In this document: positions 6,853 through 14,189 of the stretch, in pieces
How positions within the stretch are numbered: the first letter of the stretch is position 1
Layout of the letters: each line of letters starts with the position of its first letter
Source of the DNA: Colimorpha sp964483145
GTDB lineage: Bacteria > Bacteroidota > Bacteroidia > Bacteroidales > P3
NCBI GenBank assembly: GCA_964483145.1
Contig: CAZAAK010000056.1
Span: 1 to 16,327 of the forward strand
DNA length: 16,327 bases
Reading direction: 5' to 3'
The notes under the pieces: model-generated
The model's input: the letters and a program-made list of their open reading frames with translations, nothing else
What the model was told of the DNA's origin: nothing
Database searches by the model: none
Position numbers and translations under genes: made by a program

Positions 6853-8001
6853 ATGACCAAGATAGGAGAGATTGCAAAGAATGTGACCGTACAGAGGCGT
6901 GCTCGCCGCCGTTGTATTCAATCTCGCAAAGAGTACTTAAGCATATTGAAAGTTAATGGTATACAATCCAATGGCGATGGAGAGCAAGAGTGGATACGCT
7001 ATTGGAAGGAGTTGGGTGTGGACCCGCTCAAGGAGAACTACAGGGTCTTTTACCCCTACATGGGTGCTGACTTGGGCATTATTCCCGCAACAACAAGCCA
7101 TTGCGTTATTGAGCCAATACTCAATCCCCCAAGAATGTGCGACTATTATTCCGACAAGAACTCCTTTGACAAAATACTCCCCAAAGGTTTCTGCCCCAAT
7201 ACAATACTACGAAAGGTGCAGGGCCATTACTATGACGAGGAATACAATTCAATTATGATGGGTGAGGCTGTCTTGAACCAAATTCTCAAGCAATGTAACT
7301 GTCAAAAGATAATCGTCAAGCCAGCCATCGATTCCTGCTGTGGGGCGAATGTGGAACTTTTCATAAAAGGTGAGGATGGCAACTACTATAGTCCCAACGA
7401 CCAGACAAAACTCACTTACGGTTGGCTGCAACAGAGTGCAGGGGCCGATACAATTGTGCAAGAAGCCATTGAGCAGTCCGACTATATGAGCCGTTTCAAC
7501 GCTACTTCTGTCAATACAATCCGCATGGCAGTGTACCGTTCTGTAAAGGACGAGCAGTGCCACACGATAGCGGCAGTAATGAGAATGGGCGCTAGCGGCA
7601 AACATGTCGACAACGTGCATGCCGGAGGTCGGTATATCGGTGTTTCGCAAGAAGGCGAGGTATACAAGTACACAATGGACCGATTTGGCATTAAGCAGAA
7701 TGTCTTCAACGGCATAGATTTCTCCAAAGAAATGTTCTTCATACCGGATTTCGACAAGATAAAGAATTTTGCTCTCGAAATCAGTAAACGCATTTTACAC
7801 CACCGCCTTTTGGCACTTGATATTGCCATCCGCAAAGACGGTACGCCTGTTTTGGTGGAGTACAACATTGCCGGCTACGATATGAACCTTTACCAATTCT
7901 ATGGATGCTCGGCCTTGGGCAAATACGTTGCCGAGGTGCATGACTACTGTCTGGAGCATCTGAATGAAATCAAAGAGGTTGTGTACGTACCCCACGTGTG
8001 A
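6853..8001 (+). CDS. Sugar-transfer-associated ATP-grasp protein
   Basis: A 382-residue protein of the ATP-grasp superfamily, most like the ATPgrasp_ST group (sugar-transfer associated), often found in polysaccharide loci. Visible markers are FDKILP (about residues 105-110), the ATP-binding lysine K156 in IIVKPAIDSCCG, the glycine-bearing AAVMRMGASGKHVDN and HAGGRYIG segment, LLALDIAIRKDG, and the metal-binding pair E336 and N338 in LVEYNIAGYDM. This suggests an acyl-phosphate ligase joining a carboxylate to an amine or hydroxyl, possibly on a sugar, but the substrate is unknown. There is no signal peptide or membrane segment. It appears monocistronic, with its own promoter and structured leader and no glycosyltransferase nearby. 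Confidence 0.8.
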   Translation: MTKIGEIAKNVTVQRRARRRCIQSRKEYLSILKVNGIQSNGDGEQEWIRYWKELGVDPLKENYRVFYPYMGADLGIIPATTSHCVIEPILNPPRMCDYYSDKNSFDKILPKGFCPNTILRKVQGHYYDEEYNSIMMGEAVLNQILKQCNCQKIIVKPAIDSCCGANVELFIKGEDGNYYSPNDQTKLTYGWLQQSAGADTIVQEAIEQSDYMSRFNATSVNTIRMAVYRSVKDEQCHTIAAVMRMGASGKHVDNVHAGGRYIGVSQEGEVYKYTMDRFGIKQNVFNGIDFSKEMFFIPDFDKIKNFALEISKRILHHRLLALDIAIRKDGTPVLVEYNIAGYDMNLYQFYGCSALGKYVAEVHDYCLEHLNEIKEVVYVPHV

Positions 8002-8100
8002 TTAGTCCCGACAGGTTCTGCAAAGTTTGGGTGTGGAAAATATGTTGACTTCGCAGCTGTAAATCGAATCGGATTTGGTTGTCGCAAAACGTTCAATATT

Positions 8101-8313
8101 ATGGAAACAAGACTGTTCCGTGTAACTGGAATGAAATGTGAGATGTGTCAGGCTAAGGTGGAGGAAGCCTTGAAAAACCTTGAAGGCGTGGTTTCGGCAA
8201 AGGCCGATTGCAAGGCTTGTAGTGTATTGGTGGGCTACGATTCCGCTATAGCTAGTCCGCAACAAATGAAAGAGGTTGTGGATGGTTTGGGTCGCTTCGA
8301 AATGAGTCTGTAA
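8101..8313 (+). CDS. Small heavy-metal-binding (HMA) protein, CopZ-like
   Basis: A 70-residue single HMA domain, the size of a free metallochaperone. The metal site GMKCEMC (C13, C16) lies in the first loop, followed by the usual helix QAKVEEALKNLEGV and a C-terminal DGLGRFEMSL. A third and a fourth cysteine (in CKAC, about residues 37-40) are extra. Such proteins carry Cu(I), or less often another soft metal, to a P1B ATPase. The next gene, 71 bases downstream, is such an ATPase with its own similar HMA domain. No clear TAnnTTTG box is seen in the 99 bases upstream, so transcription may need an activator or come from a variant promoter. Confidence 0.88.
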   Translation: METRLFRVTGMKCEMCQAKVEEALKNLEGVVSAKADCKACSVLVGYDSAIASPQQMKEVVDGLGRFEMSL

Positions 8314-8384
8314 GGCTCGGGGCGTGCTGGGTGTAGGAGACCTTTCTATTCTTTTAGAACAGTGGCAGATGCAGACATGATACA

Positions 8385-10343
8385 ATGAAACAGACTCTCC
8401 CTGTTGTGGGCATGGCATGTGCGGCATGTGCCGCCAACGTGCAGCGCAAGCTCAGTTCGCTCGAAGGGGTTCTCTCGGTAGCGGTCTCTTTGTCGAGCCG
8501 TTCGGCTCTTGTAGAGTACGACCCAAGCCGAGTCTCGCTCCAAGCCATGAAGGAAGCCGTCAATTCGATAGGTTTTGACTTGGTGATTGAGCCCGACCGC
8601 GATGTAGTCGAGCTTGAGCATCGGGAGTATATCCGTCTTAGGCGCACAACAGTTCTTTCTTTGGGGGTCTCATTGCTGGTGATGGCTTTTTCGATGCATT
8701 GGATTCCCGTAGGCTCGGCATTGACGGGCAATTTGGTTGCCATGATGCTAGCACTGGCGGGTTTGCTTTGTTGTGGCCGATGTTTCTATGTTAGTGCCAG
8801 GAAACAGCTCTGCCATGGCTTCTGCAGTATGGATACCCTAGTGGCGCTTTCCACCGGAATAACCTTTCTTTTCAGCACTTTCAACACTTTTTGGGGAGAC
8901 GCTGTGTGGGGTGTGCGTGGCATTGTGTGGCACACTTGGTTCGAAACTCCAGTGATGATTATTACTTTCGTTCTCACTGGGCGTTTGTTGGAGGAGAAGG
9001 CTAAGAACGGAGCTGCCAGTGCTATCCGACGGCTGATGGGTATGGCTCCCAAGTATGCCCGCATTGTGGAGCGCCAGGAAAAACGCGATGACAAGGGCAA
9101 CATTCTAGAGCCTGCCGTAGTGCGTCAAGTGCCTGTCTCCACCATCGAAAAAGGCGATATTTTGGAGGTACGCCCGGGCGAGAAGGTGCCGGTGGACGGA
9201 GAAGTGATTTATGCCCAAAGCTTTATGACTTCCGATGCCGCTTATATGGACGAGAGTATGATTACCGGAGAGCCTGCCCCTGTCGGGAAAAAGCAAGGTA
9301 GTAGAGTGCTGGCCGGGACCATTCCCTGTCAGGGCATCTTCCGTATGAGAGCCCGTCAAATAGGGGAGGGAACTGCCTTGTCGCAGATTGTCCGCATGGT
9401 GCAGCAGGCGCAGGGGTCGAAAGCACCGGTTCAACGTATTGTGGACAAGGTGTCGTTGGTGTTTGTCCCTTTGGTGGCAACGGTCGCGCTGCTTACCTTC
9501 CTGTTGTGGTGGATTGTGGGTGGCAACGGGGCGTTGCCTCATGCTATCCTATCCGCTGTGGCGGTGTTGGTGGTTGCTTGCCCCTGTGCCATGGGGTTGG
9601 CTACCCCTACTGCCTTGATGGTAGGCATCGGCATGGCTGCTAGCAGGCAAATTCTCATCAAGGATGCTACTGCATTGGAAAATCTATGCAAGGTTGATGC
9701 CCTAGTAATCGACAAAACCGGTACTCTCACCTTGCCTAACCGCGATATCGACTTTAGCAAGGCCGACAACCTGCCACTACAGGTGCGCGAAAGTTTGAAA
9801 CCCAATGCCCGTGAGGCTATACAGGAGTTGCAGCAGGAGGGTATAACAGTTTACATGATTAGTGGGGACAGGGAAGATGCGGTAGAATACTGGGCTAGCA
9901 AGGCGGGTATCAGCCACTACCAAAGCCAGGTACTGCCGCAGGACAAGGAGAACTTGGTGAAACGACTACAGGACGATGGCCATCGCGTGGCTATGGTTGG
10001 CGATGGCATCAACGACACGCAGGCCCTAGCTTTGGCGGACGTGGGCATCGCCATCGGGTGCGGAACAGATGTGGCTATGGATGTGGCGCAAGTGACGCTG
10101 ATGGGCAACGACCTACAAACATTGCCTGAGGCAGTGAAACTGAGCCGCAAGACTGTCCGTATGATTCGGCAAAATCTCTTTTGGGCTTTTATCTACAACA
10201 TCGTGTGTATCCCATTGGCTGCCGGTGTATTATTCCTTTTTGGCATCCATTGGCAAGTGACACCGATGCTAGCCGGTGCGTTGATGGCGTTCTCTAGCGT
10301 GAGCGTGGTGCTGAACAGCCTGCGGTTGAAATTGGTGGGGTAG
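8385..10343 (+). CDS. copA: CopA-like P1B metal ATPase lacking the N-domain
   Basis: A 652-residue P1B-type ATPase predicted to export Cu(I). In order: an HMA domain (1-70) with GMACAAC (C12, C15); four membrane segments (about 90-210); the actuator domain with TGE (294-296); the TM6 metal site CPC (399-401); the phosphorylation motif DKTGTLT (D443); ISGD (D495); GDGIND (539-544); and TM7 and TM8 with FIYN and MAFSS. The oddity is the distance from D443 to D495. It is 52 residues, where family members have roughly 140, and no SEHP or HP motif and no GxG loop is present anywhere. The whole ATP-binding N-domain is therefore absent, with an uninterrupted frame and all other motifs intact. Either nucleotide binding is rearranged in this lineage or the pump is impaired. 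I cannot tell copper from silver or zinc with certainty; CPC favours Cu(I). Confidence 0.9.
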   Translation: MKQTLPVVGMACAACAANVQRKLSSLEGVLSVAVSLSSRSALVEYDPSRVSLQAMKEAVNSIGFDLVIEPDRDVVELEHREYIRLRRTTVLSLGVSLLVMAFSMHWIPVGSALTGNLVAMMLALAGLLCCGRCFYVSARKQLCHGFCSMDTLVALSTGITFLFSTFNTFWGDAVWGVRGIVWHTWFETPVMIITFVLTGRLLEEKAKNGAASAIRRLMGMAPKYARIVERQEKRDDKGNILEPAVVRQVPVSTIEKGDILEVRPGEKVPVDGEVIYAQSFMTSDAAYMDESMITGEPAPVGKKQGSRVLAGTIPCQGIFRMRARQIGEGTALSQIVRMVQQAQGSKAPVQRIVDKVSLVFVPLVATVALLTFLLWWIVGGNGALPHAILSAVAVLVVACPCAMGLATPTALMVGIGMAASRQILIKDATALENLCKVDALVIDKTGTLTLPNRDIDFSKADNLPLQVRESLKPNAREAIQELQQEGITVYMISGDREDAVEYWASKAGISHYQSQVLPQDKENLVKRLQDDGHRVAMVGDGINDTQALALADVGIAIGCGTDVAMDVAQVTLMGNDLQTLPEAVKLSRKTVRMIRQNLFWAFIYNIVCIPLAAGVLFLFGIHWQVTPMLAGALMAFSSVSVVLNSLRLKLVG

Positions 10344-10365
10344 GCCCCGTTGCATAGCCCTCTAG

Positions 10366-11271
10366 TCAAACGCGCAGATTGAGGCCAGCAAGGATGGTCT
10401 CTGGGCAGAAGTTGAACACGGCATCCATTTCGCCCGCCATCGAAAATCCGCACTGCTTGCAACCGCTTGCTTCGCCGCAGACTGGAATGGGGTGTTTAGA
10501 CCCGTCGGTGAGCACATAATTGGTTATCCAACAGCGTTTTTTGAATTTCAAATCTTTCATTCGTCTTAGGCCTGCCCGTGTGTTCATCACGGGATAACCT
10601 TTGCGTTTGTAGGCAATAATGGTGTCGATGGTCCGCTCCCGCCTATCCTGTGGCAGGGTGAGGTATTCGGTGCCGGGGAATGGAGTGTGGAAGTTGAAGG
10701 ATACCGACTTGATGTAAGGGCTTTTCCTTACATACTCCAACAGTTGGGGTACGCTGTCGCAGTTGAGCGTATTGACCGACATGGAAACCGATAGGGCTTT
10801 GTGATGGCAACCGGCTATGTTTTCCTCCAAGCGGGCAAAGGTGCCTTGGCCGCGCACGGCATCGTGCGATTTGCCGATGCCGTCCAAACTCACCCAAATG
10901 CTGTCGGCATGGCTGTTGGGGAAAGGCTTTTGCGCGTTGGTGGTGATGGTGCAGGAATAAAAGCCCAACTCATGGGCAAGGTCGCAGAGGTCGTCCACGG
11001 TTTTGTCTCCATCGCGCCACAGGAATGGCTCACCGCCCTCAAAGTCGACAAACCGCGAACCCAAAGAGTAGCAGTACTGCAACTCTTCGCGTATCTGCCT
11101 GTAGGTTTTGCTGGTGGGGTTGGTATGGTTGTAGACGGAACAGTGTTTGCACGAAAGGTTGCACCTATCGCTCAGGAAGAGGACACTCTGCATGGGGGCG
11201 CGCCGACCGAAAAACCTGGCTCGGACAAACCACTGTGCTAGGTAGCATATCTGTGAAAGTTTGCTTGTCAT
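10366..11271 (-). CDS. Radical SAM enzyme with HpnH-like C-terminus
   Basis: A 301-residue radical SAM protein. The cluster motif is CNLSCKHC (C37, C41, C44), followed by the FEGGEPF strand and later WVSLDG, typical of the MoaA/NifB/PqqE superfamily. The C-terminus has extra cysteines (C247, C265, C271, C274, C289). The segment CKQCGFSMAGEMDAV resembles the C-x2-C-(x)-H-x-G-x-E-x-x-AV ending of HpnH, the adenosylhopane-forming enzyme. I preferred the ATG at 11271, because the longer frame from TTG at 11310 overlaps the prenyltransferase gene. The gene follows that prenyltransferase by 28 bases and should share its promoter. A substrate carrying an isoprenoid is a reasonable inference; the reaction is unknown. 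Confidence 0.82.
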   Translation of the reverse strand: MTSKLSQICYLAQWFVRARFFGRRAPMQSVLFLSDRCNLSCKHCSVYNHTNPTSKTYRQIREELQYCYSLGSRFVDFEGGEPFLWRDGDKTVDDLCDLAHELGFYSCTITTNAQKPFPNSHADSIWVSLDGIGKSHDAVRGQGTFARLEENIAGCHHKALSVSMSVNTLNCDSVPQLLEYVRKSPYIKSVSFNFHTPFPGTEYLTLPQDRRERTIDTIIAYKRKGYPVMNTRAGLRRMKDLKFKKRCWITNYVLTDGSKHPIPVCGEASGCKQCGFSMAGEMDAVFNFCPETILAGLNLRV

Positions 11272-11299
11272 AAACTGTAGTGTATTAGGCGGAAAAGGC

Positions 11300-12319
11300 T
11301 TATTGCACAATTAGTAGAATAATCTTGACCACGATGACAATCAGGCAAAATTCGCTAACAATGTTGCGGGCAGTAAACCAGCGGATGAGAAACCAGTCGA
11401 GACCCGCCTTGCGCACGCTCCCCCAATCCTTTCCCATGTTACCCAACATCTTGCGGGGGTGTTCCAACTCTTTGCTGAAGTCGGCCTTGCGGCAAAACTG
11501 TATCAGCGACCAAAAGAGCCATACGGAACGCGGCAATACTAGCCACACAGCCAAATAGGCAGGGGATAGCCAACCAAGGCAAACTGCTGCGGTAATGCAG
11601 ATGTAGGGCAGGAAATTGACTAGCCAGCTCATGGTTAGTTTGGCGCGGTTGGTTTTCAGCAGACCTGCCAAGGTTATTTTGTCGCTAGCGGTGTCGCCCT
11701 CAAGGTCTATCATGCTGTGGGTGTAGAGAATATTCACCACCAACAGTCCGATGGGAATGGAGATGGCGAGTACATGCCAGTCGGGCACGCCCGAGACTGC
11801 CCAATAGACACCTTCCATCAGCAAGGGTCCAAAAATCAGGCCTGTCACCAATTCCCCCATGCCCCAATAGCAGAACTTGATAGGTGGGGCGGAATAGAAG
11901 TACCCCAGCAAGGCCGCAACCGCTGCAATGAGGAGGATCCCCCAGCCGCGTTGCCAACCAATAACGATGCCGCATGCAACGGCAACCAAGGCAAAGGCAA
12001 AAATGCAACCCCTAAGTTGCCTTACTGTGGCCGAGCCATTAGTTAAATAGGGATACTTGTCGGTATAGGCCTTGATGCCTTTGCGCGCCACGCGCTCGCG
12101 GTCTTTGTGCATGTCGGCACTAAAGTCGAAGTAGTCGTCCAAGAGGTTGCATGCCAAGTGTGCGCACCAAACGCCCAATACTGCCAACCCCGCCAACCAC
12201 CACGAAAAAGCTTTCGTACCCAAAGCTATAACCACCGCCAACACGGACGGCATTAGGCTTTGCATTGATGCGCCTACACGTGCGTTTTTCAGCCAGTTCG
12301 AAACTGTATTTTTGCTCAT
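11300..12319 (-). CDS. UbiA-family membrane prenyltransferase
   Basis: A 339-residue integral membrane protein with eight or nine hydrophobic segments. Both Mg-diphosphate motifs of the UbiA superfamily are present: NLLDDYFDF (N58, D61, D65) and DLEGDTASDK (D205, D209, D213). The family transfers a polyprenyl chain from its diphosphate to an acceptor, as in MenA (1,4-dihydroxy-2-naphthoate), UbiA or lipid and hemin acceptors. Loop sequences differ from the MenA proteins I know, and there are no men genes nearby, so I leave the acceptor open. It begins the two-gene run with the radical SAM enzyme and has a promoter-like box about 53 bases upstream. Confidence 0.87.
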   Translation of the reverse strand: MSKNTVSNWLKNARVGASMQSLMPSVLAVVIALGTKAFSWWLAGLAVLGVWCAHLACNLLDDYFDFSADMHKDRERVARKGIKAYTDKYPYLTNGSATVRQLRGCIFAFALVAVACGIVIGWQRGWGILLIAAVAALLGYFYSAPPIKFCYWGMGELVTGLIFGPLLMEGVYWAVSGVPDWHVLAISIPIGLLVVNILYTHSMIDLEGDTASDKITLAGLLKTNRAKLTMSWLVNFLPYICITAAVCLGWLSPAYLAVWLVLPRSVWLFWSLIQFCRKADFSKELEHPRKMLGNMGKDWGSVRKAGLDWFLIRWFTARNIVSEFCLIVIVVKIILLIVQ

Positions 12320-12372
12320 CGTGGTTGATTTGTAGTTGTTTGCTAGCTGTTGTTATTTGCTAGGGAGTGATG

Positions 12373-12380
12373 CAAAGATA
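12373..12380 (-). promoter_or_regulatory. Promoter box of the UbiA/radical SAM run
   Basis: Minus-strand TATCTTTG matches TAnnTTTG and lies 53 bases upstream of the prenyltransferase ATG, preceded on that strand by a T-run. No clear TTG at the usual -33 distance. Confidence 0.6.
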
Positions 12381-12569
12381 CAAAAAAACTTTTGTTGTCA
12401 GATAAAATCGGTAGACAGTTGATACTAAATTCACTTGCCTGTCGTCTTGTGAGGTAACAACAAAAATCTGGATTCTTGAGGGAACCTTCGTAGCAAGATA
12501 CCCCCACCTTGTCCGTTTTGCTGCCCAAAGCTTCCGCTAAGGGCGTCGTTACCTAGTGGTGGCTTCGCT
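12381..12569. other. Intergenic region with no recognised gene
   Basis: The stretch between the prenyltransferase promoter and the 11-bp repeat dyad holds only short unconvincing frames. AGGTAAC and GTTACCT occur about 95 bases apart in inverted orientation, framing part of it, which may be chance. Confidence 0.35.
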
Positions 12570-12662
12570 TTTTTGTTTACCTTTTGTTTACATTTTGTTT
12601 ACATTTTATTTAGCCTATGTAAACAAAAGGTAAAAGAAATGTAAACAAAAGGTAAACAAAAG
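12570..12662. repeat. Dyad of 4 + 4 inverted 11-bp tandem repeats
   Basis: Left half: four 11-bp units, TTTTTGTTTAC, CTTTTGTTTAC, ATTTTGTTTAC and ATTTTATTTAG (12570-12613). Spacer CCTAT (12614-12618). Right half: four inverted units, GTAAACAAAAG, GTAAAAGAAAT, GTAAACAAAAG and GTAAACAAAAG (12619-12662). The outer 25 bases pair perfectly (12571-12595 with 12637-12661), and TTCG/CGAA (12564-12567 with 12665-12668) extends the stem. The 11-base period is about one helical turn. It may be a protein-binding array, a large RNA hairpin or a cruciform. It separates the divergent UbiA and exonuclease transcription units. Confidence 0.9.
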
Positions 12663-12763
12663 AACGAACCTTCGGCTAGGCCACAGTGCGCCCTGGGGCG
12701 ACATTCGTTGGCTCATATTTGGCTTTTTGTGAAGCCCTCGAAAGGGTTTGGAACTATGCTCTG

Positions 12764-12771
12764 TATTTTTG
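12764..12771 (+). promoter_or_regulatory. Promoter box of the exonuclease operon
   Basis: TATTTTTG fits TAnnTTTG. TTTG at 12747-12750 is only 13 bases upstream, shorter than the usual 19-21, so the match is partial. The predicted leader is about 115 bases, and it lies about 100 bases right of the repeat dyad. Confidence 0.45.
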
Positions 12772-12893
12772 CAGAAAGAATTGGAGACATTTGAGTAATA
12801 AACAAAGGAGTTTCCCGTTATGGACAAGAGAGGTTGTGTGCCAAAGTAGGAAAAAAAGACATCTGTGGGATACATTGCAAAACGAATTTATGT

Positions 12894-13388
12894 ATGAAGG
12901 ATTTTGCAGCAATTGATTTTGAAACGGCTAACCAATACCGTAGCAGTGTTTGCAGCGTTGGTGTAGTGGTTGTAAAAGACGGCAGAATAGCCGATAAGAT
13001 ATATAGCCTTATCTATCCGTGCCCTAACTTTTTCACCTATTGGACGACCCGTGTTCATGGGTTGACGCTGCAGGACGTGAAAGATGCCCTACCTTTCCCA
13101 AAGGTGTGGGGGAAGATAGCTCCCAAAATAGATGGATTGCCGCTTGTTGCGCACAATAGTCCGTTTGATGAGGGTTGCCTGAAAGCTGTTTTTAAGGAGT
13201 ATGGGATGGACTATCCTAGCTATGAGTTCTATTGCACCTGCCGGGCGGCCCGTCAACAATTGGGAGGTCTACTTCCGGACCATCAGCTTCAGACCGTTGC
13301 AAAGTATTGCGGTTACGACCTCACCAAGCATCACCATGCTTTGGCTGATGCGGAAGCGTGTGCGGCAATAGCGGTTGAGTTGTTGTAG
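12894..13388 (+). CDS. DEDDh 3'-5' exonuclease (DnaQ/PolC epsilon-like)
   Basis: A 164-residue protein of the DnaQ-like exonuclease superfamily. All four acidic sites and the catalytic histidine are visible: D8 and E10 in IDFETAN, D92 in AHNSPFD, and H147 with D152 in the HxAxxD motif (HHALAD). I start at the ATG at 12894, which places DFET at the usual position near the N-terminus; a GTG at 12834 would add 20 residues unlike the family. It is a single domain without a polymerase or helicase partner, so its role could be RNA or DNA end trimming or proofreading. It is first in a tight run of plus-strand genes, with the flavin reductase-like gene 26 bases downstream. Confidence 0.9.
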   Translation: MKDFAAIDFETANQYRSSVCSVGVVVVKDGRIADKIYSLIYPCPNFFTYWTTRVHGLTLQDVKDALPFPKVWGKIAPKIDGLPLVAHNSPFDEGCLKAVFKEYGMDYPSYEFYCTCRAARQQLGGLLPDHQLQTVAKYCGYDLTKHHHALADAEACAAIAVELL

Positions 13389-13414
13389 ACAGAAAATCAA
13401 TAAAGACACGTGAT

Positions 13415-13978
13415 ATGAAGAATTTCGGAAAAAAAGCGTGGCTTCTGCCACAACCAGTGCTGATTATTGGCACATACAACGAAGAGGGTGTTGCCAATGC
13501 AATGAATGCCGCATGGGCAGGTCAGTGGGATGCCCACGAGATTATGATTTCGATGGGTAGCCATGCCACCACGGAGAGCCTCAATCGCAATGGCGAGTTT
13601 ACGGTGGCTTTTGCTACCAAAGAAACAATGGTGGCGGCGGACTATGTGGGGATTGTAAGTGCCAGAAACGAGCCTAACAAAATGCTGAGGGCTGGCTGGA
13701 CAGCGGTAAGGGCGACGAATGTAAATGCTCCGCTGTTTACGGACTTTCCGCTAACGCTGGAATGCCGCATCAAGGAAAAAATCGGTGAAAGCGAAGCCGG
13801 TTACTGCCTTGTTGCCGAAATTGTGAACATCGTCTGTGGCGAAGAATATTTGGCCTCGGATGGTCTGCCCGACATGGAGAAGATGAACCTTATTACCTTT
13901 GATCCGATACACAACGGATACATTCAGTTGGGTAAGCGCGTGGGCAATGCTTTTTCCGACGGTAAAGAGTTGAAATAG
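13415..13978 (+). CDS. Flavin reductase-like FMN-binding protein
   Basis: A 187-residue protein of the flavin reductase-like family (split beta-barrel, FMN-binding). Visible family traits are the N-terminal LLPQPVLIIGTYNEEGVANAMNAAW region, SMGSHATTESLNRNGEFTVAF in the core (shown here only in outline), and the C-terminal LITFDPIHNGYIQLGKRVG. Such proteins bind FMN and reduce flavins or act as small flavoproteins in the cytoplasm; the electron donor and partner are unknown. There is no signal peptide. It is the second gene of the run and is followed after four bases by the small YccF-domain frame. Confidence 0.88.
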   Translation: MKNFGKKAWLLPQPVLIIGTYNEEGVANAMNAAWAGQWDAHEIMISMGSHATTESLNRNGEFTVAFATKETMVAADYVGIVSARNEPNKMLRAGWTAVRATNVNAPLFTDFPLTLECRIKEKIGESEAGYCLVAEIVNIVCGEEYLASDGLPDMEKMNLITFDPIHNGYIQLGKRVGNAFSDGKELK

Positions 13979-13982
13979 GGCA

Positions 13983-14114
13983 ATGAAGGTCGTAGGAAAT
14001 TTGTTGTGGTGGCTTTTTGGAGGTCTAGAGTCTGCCATTGGGTATTTTACTGGAAGTCTGGCAATTGCCTGCACCATTGTTGGTATTCCCATAGCATGGC
14101 AGACATTCCAATAG
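13983..14114 (+). CDS. 43-residue single YccF domain (truncated)
   Basis: A short frame starting at an ATG only four bases after the flavin reductase stop. Its sequence begins MKVVGNLLWWLFGGLESA, continues through a hydrophobic segment and reaches IVGIPIAWQTFQ before a TAG. This is the pattern of one YccF (DUF307) inner-membrane domain, which normally continues with a second hydrophobic part or a second copy to 120-150 residues. Reading past the stop gives nothing YccF-like. It is either a genuine mini-membrane protein or a gene cut short. Tight spacing and a clean start favour translation. Confidence 0.6.
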   Translation: MKVVGNLLWWLFGGLESAIGYFTGSLAIACTIVGIPIAWQTFQ

Positions 14115-14189
14115 TATCTCAGTGAGTCCCGTAACTGTGTAGAAATTCGAAGGGTAGCAGCAATAGTTTACGGATAAGGAAGGAAGTTT

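Noticed and set aside
12570..12662. CRISPR array
   Set aside because: The repeat units are 11 bp, contiguous and without spacers, and half are inverted.
12619..12662. GTAAACA forkhead-type sites
   Set aside because: The match to a eukaryotic factor site is a coincidence of sequence; the context is bacterial.
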